From NCBI GenBank assembly GCA_036346355.1, contig CM070576.1, positions 52,871,712 through 52,935,711 of the forward strand: DNA of 64,000 nucleotides. The letters are read 5' to 3'. Below are positions 1 to 12,726 of the stretch, piece after piece. The position numbers and the translations under genes are program-made. Source of the stretch: Rhipidocladum racemiflorum. Its lineage: Eukaryota > Streptophyta > Magnoliopsida > Poales > Poaceae. Each line of letters begins with the position of its first letter. Position 1 is the first letter of the stretch. The notes under the pieces were generated by a model. The model saw only the letters and a program-made list of their open reading frames with translations, had not been told where the DNA came from and did no database searches.

Positions 1-2186
1 TATGTCAATTTGGGAAAATTATATAAAAGAGATACTACAATTGTTAACATACATTTTGCCTCAAAGATTGCTGAGAGCCTTTAACTGGATCTCAAAGATT
101 GTTGAGTGCCTTTAACTGGATCTAGAACCAAAGACCACGGCAAAGTGAATCAAACACTCAGAATTGGTCAAATGGAAGGAAGCAATCGAAGCAGAATTGC
201 TCTCGCTTAATAAAATGGAAGTATTTGGTCCAGTAACACTAACTTCTCCTAAAGTATTTCTTGTGGGAAACAAATGGGTTTTTGTCCAGAAAAGAAATGA
301 AAACAATGTAGTCATGAGATACAAAGCGTGGCTTGTAACCCAAGGATTCATATAGAGACCTGGCATCTATTTTAATAAGACATATTCTCCCATTGGAATA
401 ACATTCCGATATCTAATATCTCTGGCAGTTAATATGAAAATATTAATGTAGTTAATGGATGTAGTGACCACATATTTGTATGGATCATTAGATTCGGATA
501 TTTACATGAAAGTCCCTAAAGAGGGTTAAAATTCCAAATCCTAATGCAAATCACAACATGTATATCATCAACTTGAAAAAGTCACTATATGGATTAAAGC
601 AGTCGAGAAGGATGTGCTACAACCGACTAAGTGAGTTTCTTTTGAAGAAATGACACTACAATAATGATGATTGTTTATGTGTGTTTATAAAGAAATTTTA
701 AAGTGGATTCTGTACCATCTCAATATATGTTAATGATTTAAATATCATTGAAACCACAAGGGACATAGAAGAGGTAAGTAACCATCTTGTGACGGAGTTT
801 GAGATGAAACATTTGGGTAAGACCAAATTTTTCTTAGGCTTACAGCTTGAGCATCTTTTTGAAGGAATATTTGTGTAGCAATCTGTATATATCCAAAAGA
901 TATTGGAGAAATTCAATATGGACAAATCGTTTTCAACGAAAACACCTATGATCGTGAAATCCCTTTATGTGGATAAATACCCATTCAGATCTAAGGAAGA
1001 GGATGAAGAGATATTGGGATCGGAAGTTCTATATCTTAGTGATATCAAAGCACTAATGTATCTTGCAAATTGCACCAGGCCTGACATTGCATTTGTAGTC
1101 AATCTATTGGCTAGATACAACGCATCACTAACAAAAAGGCACTTGACTTGTGTTAAACAAGTCATAAGGTACCTTAATGGTACAAAAGATATTGGTTTGA
1201 TGTTTCAAAAAAATCAAGATATAACTTTAATTGGATACACAAATAGTGGCTATATGTCTGATTCCTACAGTTCCAAGTCATAGATTAGATTTGTTTTCCT
1301 TTGTGGTGATACGGATATTTCATGGGAGTCTTGTAAACAGACTTTAGTAGCCACTTCAACTAATCATTCTGCAACAAATTGCTTTATATGAAGCATCACG
1401 TGAATGTGTATGGCTTCGCAGAATGATTAACCACATACAAATGACATGTGGTATTAATCCATTGGAATCTCCTACCATTATCTATGAAAATAATGTTGTC
1501 TGTGTTGCTCAGATGCAAAACAGGCTATATAAAGAGTAATATAACAAAACATATTGTTCCTAAGCTATTTTATCCTTACGAACTTCAAAAGGGTGGTGAG
1601 ATAAATGTCTTGCAAATGAAGTCATATGAAAATCTAGCCGATTTATTCACTAAGTCTTTATCGACATCCTCGTTCCAAAAATGTGTCTAGGGGATCGATA
1701 TGAGACGGCTTCGTGAGTTGCAAGGTTCAGGGGAGTTAACACTGAACTAGAACATGTTGCACTCTTTTCTTTTATGAGTTTTACATAAATATTTTCTCAT
1801 AAAAGGTTTTTAATGAGGCAACATGGAATGTGAACTTATGTCATAAAGTTTCTCCTTATAATTTTACCCATTGGGTTTTAAAGAAGTTTTAGATTGTATA
1901 TAATTATGTGAACGAATTTCTCTTCATATATTTTTCCACAGGGTTTTTAGAGGAGTTTATCGAAGCACATAAAGGCTGTGTTATTCGCACAAAGGAGAGT
2001 GTTAAGAAGTTAAAGTGGACGATTAGTCACCAACTCTTAGAATGTGTGTCTTTTGGACAATGAGTGTCTTTTGGACACTATCAACTTCCATCCATTAGCT
2101 TATATAAATATATAAACACATATACAATAAAAAAATATTTATTCTCTATTTTATTCTTGAGTTTAATTTCCACTATACTTTTAACA
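1..2186 (+). mobile_element. Ty1/copia retrotransposon, 3' part, decayed
   Basis: This is the downstream half of a Ty1/copia element running off the left edge of the window. The plus strand carries the start of the copia reverse transcriptase (KWVFVQKRNENN near 275-310), the tail of RT and RNase H (LANCTRPDIAF near 1065-1095, YLNGTKDIGL near 1170-1200, LIGYTNSGYMSDS near 1230-1265) and the end of pol near 1690. The reading frame is broken by many stops and shifts, and the RT catalytic YVDD box reads YVND near 725-740. A purine-rich tract (1991-1999) leads into a short LTR. It has the same domain order and similar protein motifs as the copia element at 36275-42507 but a different LTR. It cannot be autonomous. 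The 5' LTR and one target duplication lie outside the window. Confidence 0.9.
2000..2186 (+). repeat. 3' LTR of the left-edge copia element
   Basis: The repeat starts TGTTAAGAAG directly after the polypurine tract AAAGGAGAG and ends CTTTTAACA, giving the TG...CA ends of an LTR. Its length (187 bp) matches the 171-185 bp LTRs of the related copia element at 36 kb, and its last bases resemble the end of those LTRs. It contains a short duplicated phrase, GTGTCTTTTGGACA (near 2047 and 2063), and AT-rich DNA with TATATAAATATA-type runs. The partner LTR lies off the window, so the end is set by comparison only. Confidence 0.7.
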
Positions 2187-2318
2187 GTTATAACACTTTG
2201 TGTAGATAGAGAAATGAGTCGCTATTACCGAGGGCAATCCAGAAGACCGGCCTTCACCACATACCCCATGCAAGCATCTACCAGCATGCAGCTCACCTAG
2301 CAACCCCGCACACCTCCT

Positions 2319-3110
2319 CTAACCCCCTCTCCATCGTCCGTGAGTTTGGCCTCGCCCCGCCATGCCTCGCAAACCTCCATCCCCTCCATGCACTCCCCGT
2401 TCCGCACGCACCCAGAGACCACAGCGGTCCACGAGACCATGTCCCTCCCTGGGCATTTCATCGAACATCTTCACCGCTTTGCCAATGCTGCCGCAACTGG
2501 CGTACAGGTAGACCAACGACGATGCGACCGGCACAGAACCATCACCGGCCAAGAGGTCCCGAACCTGACGCGGTAGGTATGCACCAAGAGACCACTGCGA
2601 TCCACGCAACCACGTCCCTCCTTGGGCATTTTGTCGAACATCTTCACTGCTTCACCAACGCTGTCGCGACTAGCGTACAGGTAGACCAACGACAACGCGA
2701 CCGGCACGAAACCATCGCCGGCCAGGAGGCCCCGAACCTGACACGGTAGGCGTGCGCGGAGGCGCCGACGGGGAGTGCACCGAGCTCGACAGGCGGCGAA
2801 GGTGAAGTGGGAGAGCCGCGCACCAAAGGCCTGCATGCGGCGGTGGGTGGAGAGCGCGCTGCGAAGTCAGAGACACAGTGGTGGGAGCGGATGAGGGAGC
2901 TCTAGAGGAAGGTGTCAGGGCAGGGGAAGGCGGAGAAGACAAGGATGGAGAGGCCGGAGGAGTAGGCGGAGATGAGCTTGGCGGTGAAGTCGGGGTGGGA
3001 AGGAGGGAGTCCACAGGTGACGGCGAGGGCTTGGAGGCGGAGCAGCGCAGGGAGCGGCAATGGAGCGCGAGCGGGGTCGGGGTCTGAAGAGGCGGACGAG
3101 GAAGCGGCAT
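2319..3110 (-). pseudogene. PPR (pentatricopeptide repeat) protein gene fragment, broken
   Basis: Minus-strand translation gives pieces typical of plant organelle-targeted PPR proteins of the PLS class: a serine/proline-rich N-terminus, then FTAKLISAYSS and SSLIRSHHCVSDF in one frame, then SLVYLYAS and AVKMFD(E/K)MP in others. PPR proteins bind organelle RNA for editing, splicing or stability. The copy is dead: the frame shifts several times, a stop follows CPDTFL, and only about two repeats remain before homology ends near 2319. The SLVYLYAS...KMFDEMP block is present twice because of a 173-bp tandem duplication. The promoter and C-terminal motifs are absent. The truncated end faces the copia LTR ending at 2186. 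Confidence 0.7.
2404..2749 (-). repeat. 173-bp tandem duplication inside the PPR pseudogene
   Basis: Two neighbouring copies (about 2404-2576 and 2577-2749) share landmarks 173 bp apart, such as CAGGTAGACCAACGAC and GAACCTGAC(G/A)CGGTAGG. They differ at many single bases, so the duplication is old. 173 is not a multiple of 3, so the duplication alone would have broken the reading frame. Confidence 0.75.
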
Positions 3111-3496
3111 TGGCTTGCCGTTTGCTTGTTCAAACTGGCGGGGCGCTGCCCTCTACCACCGACCACCGTCCGCCCAACCGAGTTCGCTCAGCTCCTTGCA
3201 TGTGATTTCTCAAGGCCTGCTTGGTTCATCAGGCATGTATCACGATTCACGAACGCAGACTCAAAAGTAGCAAACCAGAAATGTCGTTCTTGGCTGGAGC
3301 AACTTTGACAGAGTGCGAATGATAATATAATACTAGACAGGCACAAGCTTGACGACACAATATCACAAGCGGCATTGCCGTCAAGGGCTTATTGCAACAG
3401 CATTGCACAGAAGATTCTGTCCTTGCACAGGATTGGTCTTGTTTTCAGCGAATGACATGGATGCGCTCCGTTTCTCCTGACATGGATGGGCTCGTC

Positions 3497-6400
3497 TACA
3501 GCTTGGATGGAGGCCGGTACCATCCGTACTGTTCATCTGAGCAGTACTTGGTGACCTGCTTCACGCTCAAGTAGTTATCGAGGCCCCTAAAAGCGACAGG
3601 AAAGATAAATTCAGATTATATACATTACAGAACCATTGCTTCCTCAGTATAGCTACACTTTTGCGCGATCTGTCGGTCTTGATGTATCACTTATCACAAA
3701 GAGAATTAGTCAGTAATGGACTCACCATTCTCCTAGCTCCCGACCAAAACCGCTCCGCTTGTTCCCTCCCCATGGATTTTGAACGAAGCATGGTTGCGAG
3801 CAATTTATCCAAACAATGCCCGATTGGATAGCCTGCGGATAAGGGAATGTGCATGTATTATGGCATCAAATACTTCGATTTCGTAAAAGGTTTAACATCC
3901 TAGCGGCTAATCAGTGGTACAAAAATTGATGGACATGTTATACTTCAACTTCAAACTACCTTTGAAATGCGGTCACACCTCCCTGGATCATTAGAAATCA
4001 CACCACCAGCTAAGCCATAACTGAAAACAAACGGTAGGGCAGGTGAATAAACAATATAAGCACGACCACATTTTTTTTCAAGCCAGCAAAATCAAGCAAC
4101 TCACTGAGTATCATTTGCAAGCTCTACAGCTTCACTCTCCGTCCTAAATTCTTTAACACAGATGACTGGTCCAAAGACTTCCTCTCGCCAAATTTGCATT
4201 GACGTGCTAACATCTGTTATAATTGTAGGTTCAATAAAGAACCCTCTTCTGAGGTGCTGCCATTTCGCAGATGTAGCTTGAATCAATAACCGAGGGCAAA
4301 AACATGTAATATTACTAACGATGCTTACCTGTGGTCGGACACCCCCATACAAAATTGTGGCACCTTCACTTCTTGCTGTTGAGATAAACCTCTTAATCTT
4401 TTCATACTGAAATAAGAAAAAGGTTTTCTGGTTGTCAAAATAAGAATTACCGAATTACATAATTAGACATCTCAAGACATGCACAGTTGTGAATATATAC
4501 TACATGCAAGCAGGTTCTGTCAATAAAATTAGAAGGTGGTTGCAAAAAGCATAACTGCATAAAACTAGCTAGATACACACAAAGAAGTAAACTGTTATAG
4601 TTTCTTGCATTGCAGATCATCACTGTTGTCATGAACAATTATTGATTTGAAAGTAATATCTTCATCAACACATTCAAATGTTTAAAAAAATGTACGTATT
4701 TGCAACCAAACTTCAATAAGTGCAATAGTCTCCATTTGAATTACCTGCCCTTCACTGACTACCGACCCCAGCCTGCAACCTTCTTCCAGTGGATCTGAGA
4801 TCTTGATACTCTTTGCCCATGCAACTAATCTATCTAAAAACCGCTTTGCAATTTTCTCCTGTGAAAGTGTCGATTCTTCATGCCATGTATTAGAAAATAA
4901 ATTGATGTCTAAAACAGCCAGGAGAGCATACATACATGAAGAATTAGACGAGAAGTTGCACTGCAGACTTGACCGGCATTCGCAAAACAGCCAAACATGG
5001 CCCATTCAACAGCTGTTTAAAATTCAGAGATCTACAATTAGCCAACACTACTTGCTTATCCATAAAATATGTAAAATCGAAATTTGTCCTTTCATAACCC
5101 AAAGAATTGTGAATTACGAAAATAAAATGATATTGCCACCGTTAGACAACAAAATAAGGGGCATAGTGCGACATGAAAGGGAGGAAGATACCTTTGTCAA
5201 TGTCAACATCATCAAAGATAATAAGAGGACTTTTGCCACCAAGCTCTAATGAAACAGGCTGTTGAAGAAGATAATGGACGATGGAATCAGAATTATGTGA
5301 CATCAATGCATATTTTCAAGACTTCTAGCATCAACAAAAGAACACAAGATCACAAGTTAATGGGAAATTTAGTTAGAGGAAGGTAATTTACTGAGCAAGG
5401 ATGGAAACTGAATGATGTAGAGAACAAACCTTAACCATTTGGGCAGCAGCAGTCATTATCCTCTTACCAGTTTCTGTACTTCCAGTAAATGCAATCTACA
5501 GAAAGCATCCACATAAAATTTTAAAAGCTCGAGAATTGAGGATAATCATATAAGATTATGAGATACTCTATCACTGTGTTCATCAGCATATGAAGGTACA
5601 AATTAAAGAAGAGGTCTGACCTTATCCACATGGGGATGTGAAGCTAAAGGAGCACCCGCTTCAGGCCCCAGACCAGTAATTATGTTCAAAACTCCTGGAG
5701 GTAGTCCTATTTCTTCACATATTGCGCCAAGCTCTAAACAAGTTCTGATTTTAGAATAAATTTTAGTCATAGGATATAACCATTGTGTAAAGGACTTCAA
5801 AGGCATCAAGCCTTACAGAGACGCCAACTCAGATGGCTTTAACACAGTTGTACAGCCAGCAGCCAAGGCAGGTGCAACTTTCCAAGTAGCCATCAACAGA
5901 GGATAGTTCCTTCATTTACACAAGGAGAAAGCAAAAGAATTAGAATGGTTAACCTTATACTGCTCATCAACTATTCTGTTACATGCATTCCGGGACGCAA
6001 GTAATGGGATGATTCTGTTGAAATATCCCCAACTTCTAGAAGGCTCAACAATTGGTAATGAACATAAACACTACTAATAGGTATATAGCCCGAAGGGGCT
6101 TGGAAAAGAAAATGCATTTCTGACTGATCAGCTTGTACTTTGCTGAGAAAAGAGAAGGAATCATTTTCATCTACGAGTGGTAGCAGCTACTAACTTCAAA
6201 GACATTGGACTATCGAATACAAAAGGCAACCAATGAAAAATGATCTGATTTGATTGTTAATAAAATGACCAATAATTCAGGATGTAATCATACAAATCTT
6301 AATCGTCTTTCCTCTGATTTAAGAATTCCAACTTCTTATTTATCAAACATGAAACAACAAAATCAAGAAAAAGATAGAAACGAAAATTATCATCCTGGCA

Positions 6401-8397
6401 TGAACCATAACACACCTTACATCTTAAGAGGAAAAGAGTGCAAGTGGATATATCAAAATATTTTGATACACTATGGACTGAAAGCCAAGAAAATACAGTG
6501 AAATGGTTGGAAAACATGGTGAATTAAGGCATTTCTTTTACCAGGGTGTGATCAGTCCAACAACCCCGATGGGTTCTTTGAGTACATATGACTTGAAATT
6601 TTCCATGGGTAGAGAGATTGCTGAACCTTGTTTCCCATCTAAAGCTTCTGCCAGATCAGCATAGTACTCAAAGCATGTGGCGACATCGTCCTAAAATAAG
6701 ATGGAAAAGCATCAAGTGCAAGGTTGTCAGAGTCTCGATTTGATTGTAGGTTGGATCTTCATTTGGTAGAATCCTAACACTCTTACGATTATAGAAAAAA
6801 AATAGGATCATGATCAAAATTTACACACAATTCTATCTGATTCTGCCAATCCTAATAATTAAACATGAATACTTAATTGCATATGTCCTTCCAATTGTAA
6901 AATATCACCTTTGATATATTCATATATACTATCATTTGTATAAAACACAATATGTCTTTCATTAAACTATATTTTTATTATACAAAGTTTCTTAAAGTAC
7001 AATTCCAAAAGAATATCACCATTGAGATACATGGTAATTTTACGAAATGTATATTTAGTAGAATCATGTAGGATCTTAGATTCCAAGATTCGATCCTACA
7101 ATGCGATCCTATCAGAGCATCTCCGATTCAATTCAAGATCACGATCCTGACAACTCTGATCGAATAAAAAATGGAACATCTTCAGGCACACACTAAACAC
7201 CATATTGTAAATAATCGAAAATACCATGTCCCCTGCTGCTTCATCCTGAGGCTTCCCAGAATCAAGTGTCTCCAGCAAAGCCAGGTAGGATTTCCTATCT
7301 TTAATCTGCACCCAGAATCCAACATTTCAAGAAATTTACTGGCAGATAAAACAAGCATACTAATGAATGAACAGGCGTCCATTATTGAAAGCATTGACAC
7401 TAGGAAATTCTTTCACACTAACAAAAATTTCAGATTTTGAATTTTCCATTTAAAAAGCAGCAAAGACCGTGAAATAAGTAAACCTTCCACATGTTACATA
7501 TACATATGAAATTGATCTTAAATGGTAACAATTACATGCAACGCTGGGATTTATAGCTAGAGAGCAGTCATATTTTAATTTGTGCAATCCACTGCTAAAA
7601 AATTAGTTTCCTTGTGATAGCAACGACATGTTCTACAACGAAAGAGCCAACTTGCCATTCCTGAGAACTCAAGCTTTTGTAGTAGAGCATAAGATTAACA
7701 GGTCATAGTTAAGTTAAACCTTCCGTTGTTTATGATATACTGCCGTGAACCTGTGATCATCCCCTCATGAACTTGCAACAAACGTAAAATCAGTTCAAGT
7801 TAGTTGCAACCAAGTCTGATAATTTTCAACACAAATCCGACTTGATAAAACTTTTCTAGAAGCGATGTACAGCACCAAGAGCATCCTTTCCTTAAGCCCC
7901 CGAAACCAACTTCATTCACACAGACAGCAGTGAGACAATGAAATCCTGACAATTCCCGTCTCCATGTATCCATCTAACTTCGAAGAGATTAAACAGGACT
8001 CAGATTTGGAGAACATAAAAACTGGCACCTTAGCTGCGATCGCCTTGAGATATTTGCCCCTCGTCGCCCCAGGAGCGCGCGACCAGCGGCTCCCACCGTC
8101 GCGCGAGAACGCGTCCCGCGCCGCCGCGACCGCGAGCTCGACGTCCTCCGCCGTGGCCGCCGGGATGTCACCTTCACCAGCCCACAAGAACCAAAAGCTG
8201 AAGTCAGCACGGCACCAGCCGCAGCAGTGAGCAAGGGAGGGGTTTGGAGAAAGGCGATCGATAGAGTGGGGGGCGAACGAACCGATGGTGGCCTCGGTGG
8301 CCGGGTTGACGACGGGGATGCGGCGGCCGAGGGCCGGCTCCCGCCACCCGCCGGCGATGAAGAGGCCGCGGCGGGGGATCGACGGCGGCGCGGCCAT
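3497..8397 (-). CDS. BADH1: Betaine aldehyde dehydrogenase, BADH1 type, 15 exons, complete
   Basis: This NAD-dependent aldehyde dehydrogenase oxidises betaine aldehyde and aminoaldehydes such as 4-aminobutanal. Exons on the minus strand: 8397-8283, 8171-8029, 7305-7225, 6690-6542, 5909-5817, 5744-5621, 5495-5430, 5258-5192, 5012-4936, 4858-4745, 4406-4329, 4256-4105, 4020-3960, 3832-3726, 3586-3496 (stop codon TAG at 3498-3496). All introns are GT-AG, phases agree, and the 1518 bp give 505 residues without a stop, the length usual for plant BADH. Visible landmarks: TPWNYP with Asn164, ELGGK with Glu262, GQVCSATS with the nucleophile Cys296, EEVFGPV, WGGNKRSGFGREL, and the C-terminal peroxisomal signal SKL. 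The start MAAPP...RRGLFIAGGWREP and the residues RKSYLALLETLDSGKP fit rice BADH1 better than BADH2 (the fragrance gene); that paralogue call is from memory. Confidence 0.93.
6722..7155. mobile_element. Possible MITE in BADH1 intron 3 (inverted repeats)
   Basis: The third BADH1 intron contains an AT-rich block whose ends are imperfect inverted copies: GGTTGTCAG at the left and CTGACAACT at the right, each followed inwards by GATC/GATTC-rich sequence (for example TAGGATC and GATCCTA motifs). That layout suits a non-autonomous DNA transposon. No target duplication is clear, so the boundaries and the family are uncertain. The flanking exons and splice sites are intact. Confidence 0.35.
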
Positions 8398-8910
8398 GGG
8401 TTCAGCAACGTGAGGCGATCGTCGTCGTCTTCGAGGAGAAGGAGGCGGAATGGTGGTGATGGTGCGGTGGCTGGTGTTGCTTTTGCCTTTAGGTTGTCCG
8501 GGATTTTGGGCGAGCACTGGTGGTACGGTGCCGCCTTTTTGATTCGGTACCCCCAACCCCAAGTATTGGCTCCGCTCCGCGTCACCGGAGCTTGAGCGTT
8601 CACGTCTCACTGATTAAGGGGCAGTGCGCTAATAAATTAACCAGATCAAATCCGGGCATGGCCCGTGCCGCGATGATTCGGGCTCGACCGCCCACCGCGC
8701 CACGTGAAGGATCTGTCGCACGCACGCGTCGTCGAGTGTGGCGCGGAGGCCCACCCGTATACACTTTGTTGTTGGGGTAGGGGGGGGGGGGGCGGGCTGC
8801 ACCATCGCCGTCGCCATCCTCTCTCTTTACCTTTTTGACGTGGGCGACCCCATATATATATACTACCTAAAACACTTCCCGAAGGATTCCTGCAAGGTCC
8901 CGGTACCCAC
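8398..8910. promoter_or_regulatory. Divergent promoter region between BADH1 and the plus-strand locus
   Basis: About 0.5 kb separates the BADH1 start codon (8397) from a plus-strand TATA-like run at 8851-8862. CACGTG G-boxes lie at 8701-8706 and 8908-8913. In plants this core is used in abscisic-acid and stress-responsive promoters, which would suit a BADH gene, but function here is inferred. A G-run of about 12 lies near 8780. The BADH1 leader just upstream of its ATG is GC-rich and stop-containing, so it is treated as 5' UTR. Confidence 0.45.
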
Positions 8911-11900
8911 GTGTCCTTCGATGCGATTAGCCCCTCAGTAGATTTCGCTTGTGTTTGCCTCCCCGGTCCACCTCGCTTTCTTCTCGAGCTTTCCGTTTCC
9001 TCCTCTGCCTCTCACGCGTTGCACGCCCGCTGTCTCCGCCTGCCGCCTGCGCTCCTCGTGCTCCTGCGTCGCCTAGCTCATCGCCGCCATCCGCGCTATT
9101 CCGGAGCCCTCGAGGCCGCGCCACCGCCGCCAGCCGAAACCTCGTGGAGCTTGCCCTTCTCCTCCTGCTCCCTCACTCGCGCCGCCCTCACCCTTGTCTC
9201 CACTCCCGCTCCGCCTCTCGCCCTCCCCGTCGCCCCCTTCGCCGCCCCTCCCGCCATTACCGGCTGTCTCCTCGCCTCCTCCGCTTGCCCGCTGTTGCAT
9301 TCCCCTCGCCCCATCCTGCCTCAGCTCCCTAAACCGAGCCACCACAGTCGATCTATCCTCAACCGGTGATCTGGTAGGCTCGTCTCTCCGGGTTTGCCGC
9401 GCCGCTCAACCAATCACGCGCGCGCGTCGTTTTGGCGTGAGATTGGGCGGCTTGCGCTTCCTTCTCCTGCACGCCATCATCTTCCCGGCTCATTTTGGAC
9501 AGCTGTTTGCCATCATCGAATCGCTGCTATCCATTGCTAGCGTCCCACCAGAGACTTCGTTCTTTGTGCATACTGCTATGTCGATTTGTCCATTTGTCGA
9601 ATTTATGGCTATGTTTGCTAAGTCTGTTGATTATACGAATGCGTTTACTCAGTGCTTTTTCAGATTTTCCAACTGACATGTTAAATACTGCTATGTCGAT
9701 CTGTCCATTTGTTGAATGTATGGCTATGTTTGCTAAGTCTGTTGATTATACGAATGCGTTTACTCGGTGTTTTTTCAGATTTTCCAGCTTTGTGATGTAT
9801 AGATAATGCTGATGGCCCGTATCAAATAGCCTACTCCTGTTGTTCCTACAGTGAGCCCTACACCGTCTACTGCAAGTACAGTTATTTTGTAGTCATTGCC
9901 TGACTATTACCAAATCGTTTATGGCTGTTAGCGTTTCCTTCTCACAGTTTCGCTTGCAATGTTAGTGCACAACTCACAGTCTTTTTTTGCTCCAGGGTTT
10001 CCTGTTACGTGTGTTCGCACCATAGCTTCTACTGCTACTGTCCATCACATATTTCCCCCTACCCTTTAGTTGACTTTCATACGGTACAACTTATGTTTTA
10101 CGAAACCTTTTGTTCTATAGCTTGTTTTTTTTAGGCTATGGCTGATCACCAGTCAATTCTAGAATTTTGATTATTTTTTTTTACTTTGATTTTTACCAGT
10201 TTCGCCAAAGGATAAGTGATATCCACCAAATTCACCCAGCGCAACATTGTTCGCAGCCGCAGGGAGCACCGACCTGTTTAGTTCACCAAAGAAGGTCCAA
10301 TATTTGCATAGTTTTTTAACTCGTTTGCATTCTATACTTTTATTTGTATTAACTTTTTTCCCTCAATGGGTTGTTGTGCAATTCTTTCATACCGTCAAGC
10401 ACACTTTCTTACCGTCGTGTACTCATATCCCTTATTTTCAGATGTTCAGGTTGCAGGCAGAAGTAAAATACGACCTGCACAGCATTATTGGACTGAACAA
10501 GTTGTATTTTTGCAGGCAATTTACTGCTGCTAACGGCTACCAACAAAGCACCCAGTAACAATATTCAGAACTTTCTTTATTCAGTGACACCTACATACCC
10601 TTCTTATATGATATTCTTTGTCCTAACTAATTTCTCGACAGAAAGTTATCTGGCATGAGCCTTAGTGGAACTTTGGGGTGCAACATGAATCTACTGATTG
10701 CGTTAGTTCATCTGTTTGTGAAATTTCCCACACTCGCATGTCTCAATGCACTGATGGTTACACAGTCGACTATGCAGTGATATGAGCAAAAATAATTTTG
10801 GAGACAGTGACATTCCTTATAGTCTTCCTCCAAATCTTGAGGGACAACGTTTAACACAAATATATTTGAAAAAGTGACAACAAAGACTAAGAGAGCAACC
10901 ATTCTGTAAGAAGTATACCTTATTCGCAGACCATCAGTTCTTTCTCTTATGCATGTCTGGTAGATATTAATTACAGCCTAGATGATGCTGTATGACTTCT
11001 TACTGGTCTTCTATATTTATAGGACCTTCGTGTATCAAATCATTGACATATAATATTTGAGAAGGTAATTAAGTTTCACTATTACTATTTTTTGCTTTGG
11101 TAATAATGTAGTGCTATCAGTCACTTCTACTAGAAATCAAAGAGGAGAATGAGAGGAAAATTTCTGTTGCTATTGAGAAAGCTGAGAGCATAAAACAGCA
11201 AAAGTTTCAAGCAAAGCTTGGTAAGCACATAGGAGGGGAAAAAGTTCCTTGCTGGCATAAGCACTTCACTATTTGTTTGAGCTAAATCTGAATATTGGAG
11301 CTTATGAATTAGTTTGATTAGTGACTTTGTTAACATATATACTCATAATTACTTTGATTTTTCCTAGATGAATGACAATCTTGTCATAAATCAGGTGATG
11401 TGAATAGAAAGGATTCAAAAAGAATAAGAACGGTATTTTTTTTCTTCATTATGTTTAAAAATATCACAAACATAATCAATTAATCTATGCTTCTTGTTTG
11501 ATGAAATCCTATCATTATTCCAACTCCGTAAGAGTTTAGTAGGAATAAGCATAGTGTGCTTTCATTACCTATCAAATAATTGAGCTCTGAATATTAGGTA
11601 TGATTTGTGCCTATTAAAATTTCCCAGCCATTATTCCAGCTCAGTAACTATTTAGTCGGGATAAGCATAGTGTGTTTTCATTTCTTGCCAAATAACTGAT
11701 GCTCTGAAGATTACTTATGGTTTGTACCTGTTAAAATTTCCATGAACAGCTCAATTTCGTATAGAACTTCATTGTTTGATTTACCTACCATTGTCCTCAT
11801 GAGTGATCAATTTTTTTTTTGTCATTTTCACTAATTATCTTTGTGATCCTATTTCTAGCCATCCCAAGTGTTGAATATAGTGATCGTGTTAATTTAAAAT

Positions 11901-12726
11901 TTAAAACATAGTTTGAGTTTAGAGTTCCTACTTTACACTTGATTTAAAGTGGTTTGATTTTATTTTAGGGAACAAGCTGCCCTTAAACTTAAAAGAAAAA
12001 AAAGATTGGCAAGCTAGAGAAGGAGGTTAGTATGGTTAAGTAACTGTTATTTGTTCAAATTATATGCTATACATCTCACAATACCTTCAGCATGGATATG
12101 CAAATAACGCCTTCAATCCAAAGATCTGCATATGCATAGCACTGTATATTCTCTTATAGGACATTATTTAGACATGTTTAATGGATATGAAGCCTGCTTC
12201 GTGCAATCATACTATCAGATATAATACTCCACTTCTCATTTATAGGAGCTTTTAATTATAATGTGGTCCCATTTATTTCCATATGGCGTATGTATCTCCT
12301 GGTCAGCAAGTGCTTTCTGTATCGTAGATTCCTAACAAATGCTACCTGGCATCTCCAAACAAGAAGTGAGTGCTTGGATTGACTTGCCAAAATTGAGAAT
12401 ACATAGATCTCGATTGCTGTTTCAATTCTGACGAATGCACAATTTTTTATGTTGTTTATAGTTTGCAAATTTTGGCTCGCTGCTAACTGCTCCATCGCCA
12501 TCTTGTGATAGCTAAAAGATTTCATAGCCCATATCGAGTTACATGCTATGGCGGAAGTTCCTGACTCCATCTCAAGCGACAAAAAGGGAGGCACGATTCT
12601 TCCTAGACCGTCCGCATCATTCTCAAGTAGCAGCGATCTTAGCAACATCAGCAACACTGCATGTGCTACCAGGAATAGAAAGCAGAATTCATATCTGCTA
12701 CCGCAAGCTGCATTTGTGTAAATAAA
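8851..12726 (+). pseudogene. Unassigned multi-exon locus, coiled-coil-like pieces, probably decayed
   Basis: I do not recognise the product. A TATA-like run (8851-8862) is followed by a C-rich leader with a likely donor near 9372. Coding-like exons with good splice sites are 11121-11220 (SLLLEIKEENERKISVAIEK, charged and helical), 11395-11432 (joins in frame as GDVNRKDSKRIRT), 11969-12025 (ends IGKLEKE but has two stops in the required phase beside an A8 run) and 12512-12721 (LKDFIAHIELHAMAEVPDS..., 69 residues then TAA, overlapping AATAAA). Further coding-like stretches lie near 10202-10298 and 10690-10910, the latter broken by a stop at 10781. Either the gene is decaying or single-base errors disrupt it. 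It could be a nuclear coiled-coil protein, but no family can be supported. Confidence 0.4.
9571..9795 (+). repeat. 115-bp tandem duplication in the leader intron
   Basis: Two adjacent copies, 9571-9685 and 9686 to about 9795, share TACTGCTATGTCGAT...TGTCCATTTGT and GCTAAGTCTGTTGATTATAC with only a few differences, so the duplication is fairly recent. It lies in a presumed intron of the unassigned locus. Both frames stay open, but the encoded sequence looks like spacer rather than protein. Confidence 0.85.

Noticed and set aside
2878..3308. Plus-strand open frames in the GC-rich PPR region
   Set aside because: They are antisense shadows of the PPR fragment; they give only low-complexity Gly/Glu/Arg protein.
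8911..9676. Pro/Ser/Leu-rich open frames (about 150 codons) in the leader of the unassigned locus
   Set aside because: Composition follows the C-rich DNA, the frames overlap one another on both strands, and none contains a known domain. Better read as 5' UTR and intron.
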